NCBI GenBank assembly: GCA_050953105.1
Contig: JBMNMA010000001.1
Span: forward strand, 434,001 to 498,000
From: UBA1206 sp050953105
GTDB taxonomy: Bacteria; Bacillota; Clostridia; Oscillospirales; CAG-382
DNA length: 64,000 bases
Direction of reading: 5' to 3'
How positions within the stretch are numbered: the stretch's first letter is position 1; the number at the start of each line of letters is the position of its first letter. The notes under the pieces were generated by a model. The model worked only from the letters and a program-made list of their open reading frames with translations, searched no databases and had not been told where the DNA came from. The position numbers and the translations under genes are program-made. Below, in pieces: positions 49,630-58,139 of this stretch.

Positions 49630-49876
49630 GGGACTGTCGGTAAAAGAGGACGAAGTGGTGGGAATTTTTGATATGGAAAGCGCCACCCTTTCGGCCGACA
49701 CAAAGAATTTTCTAAAGGAAATGCAAAAGGACCTTAAAACCGTGTCCTTGTGCGACGACATTCCCAAAGCCTTTGTGCTGTGCGACGACGTAAACACAGA
49801 AACGGTTTATATAACCCAGCTTTCGCCTGAAACCATATCAAAAAGGGCGAAAAACAATATTTCAGACAATTCTTAA
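49610..49876 (+). CDS. remB: RemB-like extracellular matrix regulator (DUF370)
   Basis: Small DNA-binding regulator homologous to YaaB/RemB, which in Bacillus influences matrix genes, encoded at the same place between recF and gyrB. The 88-residue protein starts MFLHLGKGLSVKEDEVVGIF, close to the Bacillus start, and continues with DMESATLSADTKNFLKEM, PKAFVLCDD and TVYITQLSPETISKRA. I chose ATG 49610, seven bases after GGGAGG; the ATG two codons earlier is too close. It overlaps recF by 20 bases. Confidence 0.85.
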   Translation: MFLHLGKGLSVKEDEVVGIFDMESATLSADTKNFLKEMQKDLKTVSLCDDIPKAFVLCDDVNTETVYITQLSPETISKRAKNNISDNS

Positions 49877-49892
49877 GGAGTAAAAAAGGTTA

Positions 49893-51818
49893 ATGAACAC
49901 GGATTTTGAAAAAGCTACCGGAACATATAACGACAGTCAGATACAAGTGCTGGAAGGTCTTGAAGCGGTAAGAAAGCGTCCGGGCATGTATATAGGCACC
50001 ACCTCGGTAAAGGGACTTCACCACCTGGTTTACGAAATCGTGGACAACTCAATAGACGAAGCCCTTGCAGGCTGCTGTGACGATATCAGGGTTTGCATTT
50101 GCAAGGACGGCTCCATAAGGGTGGAGGATGACGGCCGGGGCGTTCCCGCCGGTATTAACGAAAAGCTGGGCCTTCCCACCCTTGAGGTTATTTTCGCCAC
50201 CCTCCATGCCGGCGGCAAGTTCGGTTCGGGCGGATACGCCATTGCCGGAGGTCTGCACGGAGTGGGGGCTTCGGTGGTTAACGCTTTGTCAAAGCGCCTT
50301 GAGGCCACCAACTGCCGGGACGGAAAAATGTATACCATAGCCTTTGAATACGGCAAGGTGGTTGAACCCTTCAAATGCCTCGGCCCAACCGATAAGCACG
50401 GCCTTACGGTAAATTTCTGGCCCGATGACACCATTTTCGAAACCGTGGATTTTGATAAAGACATTATCCGTAACCGGTTAAGGGAACAGGCCTTTTTAAA
50501 CGGCGGCGTAAAGCTTACCCTTATTGACGAACGGGAAGAAAACGCCGAGCCGGAGGTGTTCTGCTATGAAGGGGGTATAAGGTCCTTCGTAGAATACCTT
50601 AACAACAAAAAAGCCGCCGAGGTTATTCATAAGGACGTAATTTACTTTAGCGGAACAAGGGGAACCTCCATTGTGGAAGTTGCCATCCAGTATAACGACA
50701 CCTACAACGAAACCCTCCTTTCCTTTGCCAACAACATGCACACCATAGAGGGGGGCACCCACGAAACCGGGTTCAAATCCGCCCTTACCAAGGTGTTTAA
50801 CGATTACGGCAAAAAGTCGGGTATTTTAAAAGGTGACGAAAAGTTTATGGGTGAGGATACCCGGGAGGGAATCACCGCCGTTATATCGGTCAAATTAGAG
50901 GACGCCCAGTTTGAATCCCAGACAAAGGCAAAGCTGGGCAACAGCGAAATAAGAACCCTTGTAGAAAGCCTGGTAAGCGAAAAGCTGGCCGAATATCTTG
51001 AGGAAAATCCCTCCACCGCCAAGGCTATACTTGAAAAGGCAATATCCGCCGCCCGGGCAAGAGAAGCGGCAAGAAAAGCAAGGGAGCTGACAAGGCGAAA
51101 GGGTTTGCTTGAATCGGCCATGCTCCCCGACAAGCTTGCCGACTGTAACGAAAGGCGTAAGGAATACACCGAGCTTTATATAGTGGAGGGTGATTCTGCA
51201 GGCGGCACCGCCAAGGACGGCAGAGACAGCCAGTTCCAGGCGATTTTACCCCTTAGGGGAAAGATTTTGAACGTGGAAAAAGCCCGTCTTGACCGGATTT
51301 ATTCCTCGGTTCAGATAACCCCCATAATTCTTGCCCTCGGCACCGGAATCGGGGATGAATTTGATATATCCAAACTGCGCTACGGCAAAATAATAATAAT
51401 GGCCGACGCCGACGTTGACGGCGCCCATATAAAAACCCTTATTTTAACCTTCTTCTTCCGCCATATGCGTCCCCTTATAGAAAACGGCCACGTTTATGCC
51501 GCAATGCCCCCGTTATACAGGGTTTATAAGGGTAAGCAGCAGTATTATGCCTTTTCTGACGAGGAAAGGGATAAATATATCGCCCTGCTGGGGGGAACAA
51601 ACGTCAATACGGAACGCTATAAAGGTCTTGGCGAAATGGACAAAGACCAGCTTTGGGAAACTACAATGGACCCCGAAAAGCGCATCTTAAAACGGGTTAC
51701 CATTGAAGATGCCTTTGAGGCAGATGCCACTTTCTCCCTGCTTATGGGGGACAAGGTAGAGCCCAGGCGGGAATTTATCGAACGCAACGCCAAGCTTGCC
51801 GTAAATATAGATGTTTAA
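49893..51818 (+). CDS. gyrB: DNA gyrase subunit B
   Basis: ATPase subunit of gyrase, 641 residues. It has the GHKL ATP site (YEIVDNSIDEALAG, about residues 48-61; VEDDGRGVPAG; GGLHGVGASVVNALS), and the TOPRIM domain with YIVEGDSAGGTAKDGRD (about 430-446), PLRGKILNVEKA and IIIMADADVDGAHIKTL (about 507-523). RYKGLGEMDKDQLWETTMDP and a final RREFIERNA close it. Full length without the insertion seen in Gram-negatives. gyrA follows after 15 bases. Confidence 0.97.
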   Translation: MNTDFEKATGTYNDSQIQVLEGLEAVRKRPGMYIGTTSVKGLHHLVYEIVDNSIDEALAGCCDDIRVCICKDGSIRVEDDGRGVPAGINEKLGLPTLEVIFATLHAGGKFGSGGYAIAGGLHGVGASVVNALSKRLEATNCRDGKMYTIAFEYGKVVEPFKCLGPTDKHGLTVNFWPDDTIFETVDFDKDIIRNRLREQAFLNGGVKLTLIDEREENAEPEVFCYEGGIRSFVEYLNNKKAAEVIHKDVIYFSGTRGTSIVEVAIQYNDTYNETLLSFANNMHTIEGGTHETGFKSALTKVFNDYGKKSGILKGDEKFMGEDTREGITAVISVKLEDAQFESQTKAKLGNSEIRTLVESLVSEKLAEYLEENPSTAKAILEKAISAARAREAARKARELTRRKGLLESAMLPDKLADCNERRKEYTELYIVEGDSAGGTAKDGRDSQFQAILPLRGKILNVEKARLDRIYSSVQITPIILALGTGIGDEFDISKLRYGKIIIMADADVDGAHIKTLILTFFFRHMRPLIENGHVYAAMPPLYRVYKGKQQYYAFSDEERDKYIALLGGTNVNTERYKGLGEMDKDQLWETTMDPEKRILKRVTIEDAFEADATFSLLMGDKVEPRREFIERNAKLAVNIDV

Positions 51819-51833
51819 GGAGAAAAATCTTTA

Positions 51834-54344
51834 ATGCCAAACGAACACGACGAATTTGATTATTCCAGTCACGAAAATCAGCGAATAACCCAAATTGACA
51901 TACAAAAAGAAGTTAAGACCTCTTTTATCGAATATGCCATGTCGGTTATTATCGACAGGGCGCTCCCCGATGTGCGGGACGGCTTAAAGCCCGTTCACCG
52001 GAGGGTGCTGTTTGCCATGTATGAGGACAAACTGTTTCACAACGTCCCTTACCGTAAATCCGCCACCACCGTAGGTAACGTTATAGGTCATTACCATCCC
52101 CACGGTGACGCTGCGGTGTATGACACCATGGTGCGTATGGCCCAGGACTTTTCTCTGCGCTATCCTTTGGTGGACGGCCATGGCAACTTTGGCAACATAG
52201 ACGGGGACGGGGCGGCAGCCTACCGTTATACCGAGGCAAGGATGTCAAAAATCGCATCCTTGATGATGTCGGACATTGAAAAAGATACGGTGGACTTTGT
52301 TCCCAACTTTGACAACCGCTTAAAAGAGCCTACCTGCCTGCCTTGCCGTTTCCCCAATCTGCTGGTAAACGGCTCAATAGGCATTGCGGTGGGTATGGCA
52401 ACCAACATACCGCCCCATAATATGAATGAAATAATCGATGCGGTTATCTACTGCATGGAAAACCCCGACTGCAGTGTTAGGGATCTTATGCAGTTTGTAA
52501 AAGGCCCCGACTTTCCGACGGCAGGCATTATACACGGCACCGCCGGGATATACGAAGCCTATCACACCGGCCGGGGCAGGGTAAAGGTGAGGGCAAAGGC
52601 GCATTTTGAGGAAAAGCACGGAAAAACCTCGATAATAATAACCGAGCTGCCCTATCAGGTTAACCGCTCCGTTTTGCTTGGCAACATGGCCCGGCTGGTA
52701 AAGGAAAAGAAAATCGAAGGGGTTTCGGACATACGCAACGAATCGGGCCGTAAGGGCATGCGTATTGTTATCGATCTTAAAAGGGACGCCAACCCCCAGG
52801 TAGTGCTGAATTTGTTCTACAAGCATACCCAGCTTCAGGACACCTGCGCCATGAATATGCTTGCCCTTGTCAACGGCGAGCCTAAAACGCTGAATTTAAA
52901 AGAAATGATTGTGCATTATATTGCACACCAGCGTGACGTAATTTTGCGCCGCACAAAATTTGAACTTAACCGTGCCGAAAAAGAAGCCCATATTTACGAA
53001 GGCTACAAAATAGCCATAGACTTTATTGACGAGGTTATAAAGACCATCAGAGCCTCCGAGTCGGTTTCGGACGCCAAGGTCAATCTTATGAACCGGTTCG
53101 GCCTTACCGATCCCCAGGCCCAGGCCATTGTGGACATGACCTTAGGCCGCCTTTCCGGCATGGAAAGAATAAAGATAGAAGAGCATCTTGCCGAACTTTA
53201 TGAAAAGATAAAGGAGCTTAAAGCAATTATCGCCGACGGCGGCAAGATTGACGAAATAATAAAAGACGACCTTAACGACGTAAAGAAAACCTTCGGTGAT
53301 GACCGTAGGACTTCTATTGAAGAGGACGAGGACGATATACTCCTTGAAGACCTTATAGAAAGGGAAGACTGCGTTATTACCGTAACCAACGCCGGCTATG
53401 TTAAACGCCTTCCCGTTGAAACCTACTCCGCCCAGCGGCGGGGAGGAAAGGGTATAACCGCAATGTCAACCAAAGAGGAGGACTTTGTAAAGAATGTTTA
53501 TATATCCCACTCCCACGACTGTCTGCTTATGTTCTCAAACAAGGGGAGAATGTATATAAAGAAGTGCTATGAAATTCCTGAAGCATCAAGAACAGCCAAG
53601 GGAACCAACATAGTCAACCTCCTTTCCCTTGACGGCGGGGAGGATATAACCACCGCCATACCCTTAAAGGAATTTACCCAAAACGAATACCTGGTTATGA
53701 TGACACGCAACGGTGTTGTAAAGCGGGTTAACCTTAGCGAATACAACACCCGCCGCACCACCGGTTTATATGCAGTCACCCTTGATGAGGGGGATGAGCT
53801 GCTGTGCGTCATGAAAACCGACGGAAGCTACAACATTCTTGCCGCCACCAGAAACGGCATGTCCATAACCTTTGACGAAAACGACGTCAGGCCCATGGGA
53901 AGGCAGGCAAGGGGTGTTAAGGCAATCACTCTTGACGAAGGTGACTTTGTGGTGGGCGCAATGGCCATACCCAAGGACTGCGAAGATAAAACCGTTCTTG
54001 CCATAACCGAAAAGGGCTACGGCAAGCGGACAAAGGGCGAGGAGTTCAAACCCCAGAACCGGGGCGGCAAGGGTATTCTCTGCCATAAAATAAATGATAA
54101 AACAGGACAGCTTGTCGGCATTTCCCTTGTGGAGGAAGGCGACGACGTTATGCTTATAACCGACTCGGGTATTATTATCCGCACGGCGGTTAAGGAGATT
54201 CCCGTTTACGGGCGGAACACATCGGGTGTTATAATAATGCGCACCACCGGGGATTCGGTTATAACCGGGTTTACTAAAGTTTCCCCCGAAAAAGACGGGG
54301 AAGACGGCGAAGATGCCGGTGAAAATACCGGTGAAAATCAATAA
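51834..54344 (+). CDS. gyrA: DNA gyrase subunit A
   Basis: DNA-cleaving subunit of gyrase, 836 residues. The breakage domain has RALPDVRDGLKPVHRRVL (about residues 42-59), HPHGDAAVYDTMVRMAQDF (88-106) and AAAYRYTEARM with catalytic Tyr132. The C-terminal beta-pinwheel has the GyrA-box QRRGGKG (near 537), which marks it as gyrase rather than topoisomerase IV, and ends in an acidic tail. The residue matching E. coli Ser83 is Ala93, while Asp87 is kept as Asp97. Confidence 0.97.
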   Translation: MPNEHDEFDYSSHENQRITQIDIQKEVKTSFIEYAMSVIIDRALPDVRDGLKPVHRRVLFAMYEDKLFHNVPYRKSATTVGNVIGHYHPHGDAAVYDTMVRMAQDFSLRYPLVDGHGNFGNIDGDGAAAYRYTEARMSKIASLMMSDIEKDTVDFVPNFDNRLKEPTCLPCRFPNLLVNGSIGIAVGMATNIPPHNMNEIIDAVIYCMENPDCSVRDLMQFVKGPDFPTAGIIHGTAGIYEAYHTGRGRVKVRAKAHFEEKHGKTSIIITELPYQVNRSVLLGNMARLVKEKKIEGVSDIRNESGRKGMRIVIDLKRDANPQVVLNLFYKHTQLQDTCAMNMLALVNGEPKTLNLKEMIVHYIAHQRDVILRRTKFELNRAEKEAHIYEGYKIAIDFIDEVIKTIRASESVSDAKVNLMNRFGLTDPQAQAIVDMTLGRLSGMERIKIEEHLAELYEKIKELKAIIADGGKIDEIIKDDLNDVKKTFGDDRRTSIEEDEDDILLEDLIEREDCVITVTNAGYVKRLPVETYSAQRRGGKGITAMSTKEEDFVKNVYISHSHDCLLMFSNKGRMYIKKCYEIPEASRTAKGTNIVNLLSLDGGEDITTAIPLKEFTQNEYLVMMTRNGVVKRVNLSEYNTRRTTGLYAVTLDEGDELLCVMKTDGSYNILAATRNGMSITFDENDVRPMGRQARGVKAITLDEGDFVVGAMAIPKDCEDKTVLAITEKGYGKRTKGEEFKPQNRGGKGILCHKINDKTGQLVGISLVEEGDDVMLITDSGIIIRTAVKEIPVYGRNTSGVIIMRTTGDSVITGFTKVSPEKDGEDGEDAGENTGENQ

Positions 54345-54370
54345 CCCCTTTTGAAAGGCAAGGAATAAAA

Positions 54371-54907
54371 ATGGCTATTACATCTATTGTTCTTGAAAAT
54401 AATCCCAACCGGGAAGCCCGCCACGCCATACTGCTAAACGCCGTGCGGGAACATTTGTCAAATCCCGATATTACCATTGAGTATACCTCCCGGGGGAAGC
54501 CGGTATTAAAGGGGACAAACAAGCATATAAGCGTTACCACCACCGAAAAGGTTATGGTGTGCGCCATCTCTGACACACCCATAGGCATTGACGGGGAACA
54601 TATAGGCAGATTTTCCGCCGAAAGCCGCACCGACTTTATCGGCATTGCCGAAAGATTTTTTACCGAGGAAGAGGCGGATTTTGTCAGAGAAGGGGAGGAT
54701 ACCGGAGTCAGGTTTGCAAAAATCTGGGTAAGAAAAGAAGCTTACTGCAAGTTTACCGGCAAGGGTCTTTCGGATTTCCCCAATTTTTCGGTGTCCGACG
54801 GTGAGCGGCTTTACGGTAAAATCAACGGTGTCCCTATTAAAAAGTTAAACGTCAATTTCCCCGGCTCCAACGAATACCTTTTTGCCATAGTGGGCGACTA
54901 CTCATAA
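54371..54907 (+). CDS. Sfp-type 4'-phosphopantetheinyl transferase
   Basis: Transfers phosphopantetheine from CoA to a carrier-protein serine. The 178-residue protein has the family motifs IGIDGEHIGRF (Mg-binding Asp-Gly-Glu, about residues 71-81), RFFTEEEADFV (about 95-105) and FAKIWVRKEAYCKFTGKGL (the WxxKEAxxKxxGxGL block, about 117-135). It is short for Sfp but longer than AcpS. It follows gyrA after 26 bases and may be read through from the gyrase operon. The window has no polyketide or peptide synthetase, so it may serve acyl carrier protein or a system elsewhere. Confidence 0.85.
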   Translation: MAITSIVLENNPNREARHAILLNAVREHLSNPDITIEYTSRGKPVLKGTNKHISVTTTEKVMVCAISDTPIGIDGEHIGRFSAESRTDFIGIAERFFTEEEADFVREGEDTGVRFAKIWVRKEAYCKFTGKGLSDFPNFSVSDGERLYGKINGVPIKKLNVNFPGSNEYLFAIVGDYS

Positions 54908-54990
54908 ATTAAAACCAAGACTCCTCCTTAATAAAAACACGACGAAACGGGCAAAAAATATAAATTTTAGCAAAAATCATTAAAAAGCCC

Positions 54991-55019
54991 TTGCAAAAGG
55001 TAAATATATGTGATATAAT
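54991..55019 (+). promoter_or_regulatory. Promoter of rplS
   Basis: TTGCAA (54991-54996) and TATAAT (55014-55019), spacer 17 bases, with TGTGA before the -10 box. Confidence 0.8.
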
Positions 55020-55020
55020 G

Positions 55021-55086
55021 TTTCGTCATTTCGGGGCGGTCCAATGCGGCTCTGTAAGAACGCCCGTCAAAATTAAGGAGGAAGCC
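55021..55086 (+). promoter_or_regulatory. rplS leader with hairpin (L19-leader-like)
   Basis: The 60-base leader folds with GGGCG (55034-55038) pairing CGCCC (55061-55065) around a 22-base internal part, just before AAGGAGGAAG. Position and size fit the L19 autoregulatory leaders described in Firmicutes; I judged this from the sequence alone. Confidence 0.5.
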
Positions 55087-55428
55087 ATGGATTTGCTTAA
55101 GGCTTTTACTGAAGAGCAATTAAAGAACGAAGTTCCCGAATTTTCCGTGGGTGATACAGTTAAAGTGTATTGCCGTATCGTAGAGGGAACCAGAGTTAGG
55201 ACTCAGGTCTTTGAGGGAACCGTCATTGCCAAAAAGAATGGCGGCATTAGCGAAACCTTCACCGTACGCCGTGTTTCCTACGGCGTTGGCACCGAAAAAA
55301 CCTTCCCCCTCCACTCCCCCAACGTTCAAAAGGTTGAGGTAGTGAGAAAAGGTAAGGTCCGCAGGGCCAAGCTGTATTACCTCCGTAACAGGGTTGGTAA
55401 AGCAGCCAAGGTTAAGGAAGACAAATAA
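55087..55428 (+). CDS. rplS: Ribosomal protein L19
   Basis: Protein at the 30S-50S interface, 113 residues. It begins MDLLKAFTEEQLKNEVPEFS, then VGDTVKVYCRIVEGTRVRTQVFEGTVI, the L19 signature SYGVGTEKTFPLHSPNVQKVEVV and the basic end RAKLYYLRNRVGKAAKVKE. I start at ATG 55087 behind AAGGAGGAAG; the open frame to 54991 is the leader. Monocistronic, with promoter, leader and terminator. Confidence 0.98.
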   Translation: MDLLKAFTEEQLKNEVPEFSVGDTVKVYCRIVEGTRVRTQVFEGTVIAKKNGGISETFTVRRVSYGVGTEKTFPLHSPNVQKVEVVRKGKVRRAKLYYLRNRVGKAAKVKEDK

Positions 55429-55456
55429 TTGCTGTTCGAACGCGTTTTTGCGTGGT

Positions 55457-55485
55457 AAAGTGCCTGCCCAAAACAGGCACTTTTT
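55457..55485 (+). terminator. Rho-independent terminator after rplS
   Basis: AAAGTGCCTG and CAGGCACTTT pair around CCCAAAA, then T residues. Confidence 0.9.
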
Positions 55486-55615
55486 CCATATTCAAAGCAC
55501 ATTACCCCCTTGCAAGCATAAATATATATAAAATGTTAATATTTCTCGGTTGTTTATATGTCCAATAACCTTTAAAATTGATAAAAACATTACCAACTGA
55601 CGGGAGATATACCCC

Positions 55616-56242
55616 TTGAACGACAACAAACATCCTACAAACACACAGGAAATAGAAATAACGGAAAGCACTGTCAGCCAAAATCAGAACACCCCGGAAA
55701 CACCTGCTAAAATGAATTCCACCGAAATAGCAAAAGGCATATACGAATGGCTTGAAACCTTTTGTCTTGCCTTAGCGCTTATGGTGGTATTGTTCCTTTT
55801 TGTGTTCAAATACGTAACCGTGGACGGCACCTCCATGCTTGACACCCTGGATAACGGAGATAAGCTTATAATAACCGACCTTTCCTCCTACAAGCAGGGG
55901 GATATAGTGGTTATACGGGAAGCCGGCCATGAAAAGCCCCTGGTTAAGCGGATTATTGCCGTTGAAGGGCAGACGGTGGAAATTGACTTTGAAAACTGGA
56001 TAGTCTATGTGGACGGAAAACCCATAGACGAACCGTATATAAGAAGAATCCCGGGATCAAGGATGAAATCCTACGGCTTTTCGGGACATATAGTGGTGGA
56101 AAAGGGGACGGTGTTCGTAATGGGGGACAACCGCAACGGATCCACCGACAGCCGGGTTTTAGGCTGTATTGACCAAAGAAATATCCTCGGCAAGGTGGTT
56201 TTCAGAATCTTCCCCCTTGACGTTTTCGGAAAGGTTGATTAA
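55616..56242 (+). CDS. lepB: Signal peptidase I
   Basis: Membrane serine protease removing signal peptides, 208 residues. After a 40-residue cytoplasmic Thr/Glu/Asn-rich stretch comes one TM (about 47-66), then the catalytic domain with TVDGTSMLDTL (Ser73), the Lys box KPLVKRIIAVEG (Lys111) and FVMGDNRNGSTDSRVLG. The start is TTG, seven bases after CGGGAGAT; no ATG is suitably placed. Gram-positive type with a single N-terminal TM. rbgA follows after one base, as lepB-rbgA-rnhB-yraN, the order known from Bacillus. Confidence 0.95.
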   Translation: MNDNKHPTNTQEIEITESTVSQNQNTPETPAKMNSTEIAKGIYEWLETFCLALALMVVLFLFVFKYVTVDGTSMLDTLDNGDKLIITDLSSYKQGDIVVIREAGHEKPLVKRIIAVEGQTVEIDFENWIVYVDGKPIDEPYIRRIPGSRMKSYGFSGHIVVEKGTVFVMGDNRNGSTDSRVLGCIDQRNILGKVVFRIFPLDVFGKVD

Positions 56243-56243
56243 A

Positions 56244-57083
56244 ATGCCCGAAATTGTTTGGTATCCGGGGCATATGGCAAAGGCAAGGCGCAAAATTGCC
56301 GAAATCCTTCCCCTGATTGACGTAGTAATAGAGCTTATAGATGCGCGACTGCCTGCTTCATCAAGAAACCCCGACTTTAAGGAACTGTTTAAAAACAAAC
56401 CCACCCTTGCCGTATTAAATAAGGCATCCCTTGCCGACGACGCTAAAACAAGGGAATACGCCGAAAAAATTTCATCCTCCGGCACCCCCTGCCTTATAAT
56501 CGACTGCAAGGAAAACCCCGACATGAAAAAAGTTACCGGGGAAATTAAAAGGCTTGTTGCCGACAAGCTTAAAAGGTATGAGGACAAAGGGGTTTCAAAG
56601 CCCGTCCGCTGCCTGGTGTCAGGAATAACCAATGTGGGCAAGTCCACCTTTATAAACACCTACACCAAAACCAAAAAGGCAAAGGCAGAGGACCGTCCCG
56701 GCGTAACCAGGGCAAACACCTGGATAACATCCCCCTACGGTGTAGAGCTTCTTGACACCCCCGGGCTTTTATGGCATAAGTTCGACGATAAAGAGGTGGG
56801 CATAAAGCTTGCCGCCATAGGCTCCATACGGGACGATATTCTTGACATAAACACCCTTGCGGTGGACACCATAGGAATTCTAAGGCGAAATTATACAAAC
56901 TTAATTGAAAAACGATACAAAATAGAAATTTCAGATACAAACACCAATCTTGAGGTCCTTGAGAGTTTATGTAAAAGCCGGGGATTTCTTGTTTCCGGCG
57001 GAGAATATGACCTTGACAGGGCTTCGGCGATTTTCCTTGACGAGCTTAGGGCAGGCAAATTAGGTAAAATAACCCTTGATTAG
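56244..57083 (+). CDS. rbgA: Ribosome biogenesis GTPase RbgA (YlqF)
   Basis: Circularly permuted GTPase needed for late 50S assembly, 279 residues. It starts WYPGHMAKARRKIAEILPLI, the YlqF hallmark, and has G4 LNKASLAD before G1 GITNVGKSTFINTY (about residues 126-139), then G3 LLDTPGLLWHKF. A C-terminal helical RNA-binding domain follows. I use ATG 56244 (MPEIVWYPGHM), behind AAAGG; the longer frame to 56169 lies inside lepB. Confidence 0.95.
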   Translation: MPEIVWYPGHMAKARRKIAEILPLIDVVIELIDARLPASSRNPDFKELFKNKPTLAVLNKASLADDAKTREYAEKISSSGTPCLIIDCKENPDMKKVTGEIKRLVADKLKRYEDKGVSKPVRCLVSGITNVGKSTFINTYTKTKKAKAEDRPGVTRANTWITSPYGVELLDTPGLLWHKFDDKEVGIKLAAIGSIRDDILDINTLAVDTIGILRRNYTNLIEKRYKIEISDTNTNLEVLESLCKSRGFLVSGGEYDLDRASAIFLDELRAGKLGKITLD

Positions 57084-57116
57084 CGCCCAATAACAACGAG
57101 GAAGGAGTAGCCTTGA

Positions 57117-57749
57117 ATGAACTGGGACATTGAAAGCAGCTATTTCAAAGAGGGATTTAAGGTAATCTGCGGTTGCGACGAGGCGGGGAGAGGCCCGCTG
57201 GCCGGACCGGTGTTCGCCGCTGCGGTGATTTTGCCCGAAAACTGCATTATTGAGGGCCTGGACGATTCTAAAAACCTTACCGCTTCCAAACGGGACGCCC
57301 TTTACGACGAAATAAGAAGTAAAGCGGTGGACTTTGCCGTCGCCCATGCCGAGGTTTACGAAATCGAGGCAATTAACATACTAAACGCCTCAATGCTTGC
57401 AATGCGAAGGGCAATTATGGGACTAAGAAACCTCCCCGACCTGGCGCTGGTTGACGGAAACGTTGTCAGGGACTTTCCCATACAGGCGGTTCCCGTCATT
57501 AAGGGGGATGGAAAATCCCCGTCAATTGCCGCCGCATCCATTCTGGCAAAGGTGGAACGGGACAGGTTTTGCGTTGAAATGGACAAATTCTACCCCGGTT
57601 ATAACTTTGCCAAAAACAAGGGCTACGCCACTAAGGAGCATAAGGTGGCCATTTTAAAAAACGGCCCCGCCATAGTCCACAGAAAGTCATTTTTAAGAAA
57701 GACTTTGGGTGATGCCATTGAACAGCTTGACATTTGGGAAAACCGGTGA
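57117..57749 (+). CDS. rnhB: Ribonuclease HII
   Basis: Cuts RNA in RNA-DNA hybrids, including single ribonucleotides, 210 residues. The catalytic lines are CGCDEAGRGPLAGPVFAAAV (Asp-Glu, about residues 19-38), LDDSKNLTASKR, LALVDGN (Asp, about residue 109) and GDGKSPSIAAASILAKVERDR (about 124-144, catalytic Asp in the same region). GYATKEHKVAILKNGPAIVHRKSF closes the fold. It overlaps yraN by about 38 bases. Confidence 0.96.
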   Translation: MNWDIESSYFKEGFKVICGCDEAGRGPLAGPVFAAAVILPENCIIEGLDDSKNLTASKRDALYDEIRSKAVDFAVAHAEVYEIEAINILNASMLAMRRAIMGLRNLPDLALVDGNVVRDFPIQAVPVIKGDGKSPSIAAASILAKVERDRFCVEMDKFYPGYNFAKNKGYATKEHKVAILKNGPAIVHRKSFLRKTLGDAIEQLDIWENR

Positions 57750-58125
57750 GGAAAAGGCAAAGGCCTATTTACATAAAAAAGGCTATAAAATAATTTCCCA
57801 AAACTACTCCTCGCAAGGGGGGGAGCTTGATATTGTTGCCTTTAAAAGGGGAACCCTTGTGTTTGCCGAGGTTAAGGCCAGATCAAGCGACAAATTCGGC
57901 TCACCCGGAGATGCGGTGGATGACGTAAAGAAGGCAAAAATAAAAAAAGCCGCCGAGGGCTTTGAGAGGGAACAGACTAAAAACAGCAAAATCCCGGTGT
58001 TTTCAAGACTTTTAGGGAAGAATATATACAAAAAAATAAAAGCGCGCCGGTTTGACATAATAGAAGTTTACATGACAAGGAATTTTGATATTGAGCATAT
58101 AAATATAATTGAAAACGCCTTCTGA
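57712..58125 (+). CDS. yraN: YraN/UPF0102 family protein
   Basis: Holliday-junction-resolvase-like fold protein of uncertain function, regularly next to rnhB. The 137-residue protein has FGKTGEEKAKAYLHKKGYKIISQNYSSQGGELDIVA and VFAEVKARSSDKFGSP, containing the nuclease-type Glu-Asp-(Glu)xLys pattern (GELDIVA, FAEVKAR). The C-terminal part (KNIYKKIKARRFDIIEV) is typical. The start is uncertain: ATG 57712 overlaps rnhB by 38 bases, and TTG at 57718 or 57727 is also possible since no clear ribosome binding site decides it. Confidence 0.85.
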   Translation: MPLNSLTFGKTGEEKAKAYLHKKGYKIISQNYSSQGGELDIVAFKRGTLVFAEVKARSSDKFGSPGDAVDDVKKAKIKKAAEGFEREQTKNSKIPVFSRLLGKNIYKKIKARRFDIIEVYMTRNFDIEHINIIENAF

Positions 58126-58139
58126 AAGGATTTTTGTAA

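Noticed and set aside
54991..55086. N-terminal extension of rplS
   Set aside because: The frame is open but covers promoter and leader; L19 starts at the ATG with a strong ribosome binding site.
56169..56243. N-terminal extension of rbgA inside lepB
   Set aside because: RbgA proteins start just before WYPGHM; the extension is the end of lepB in another frame.
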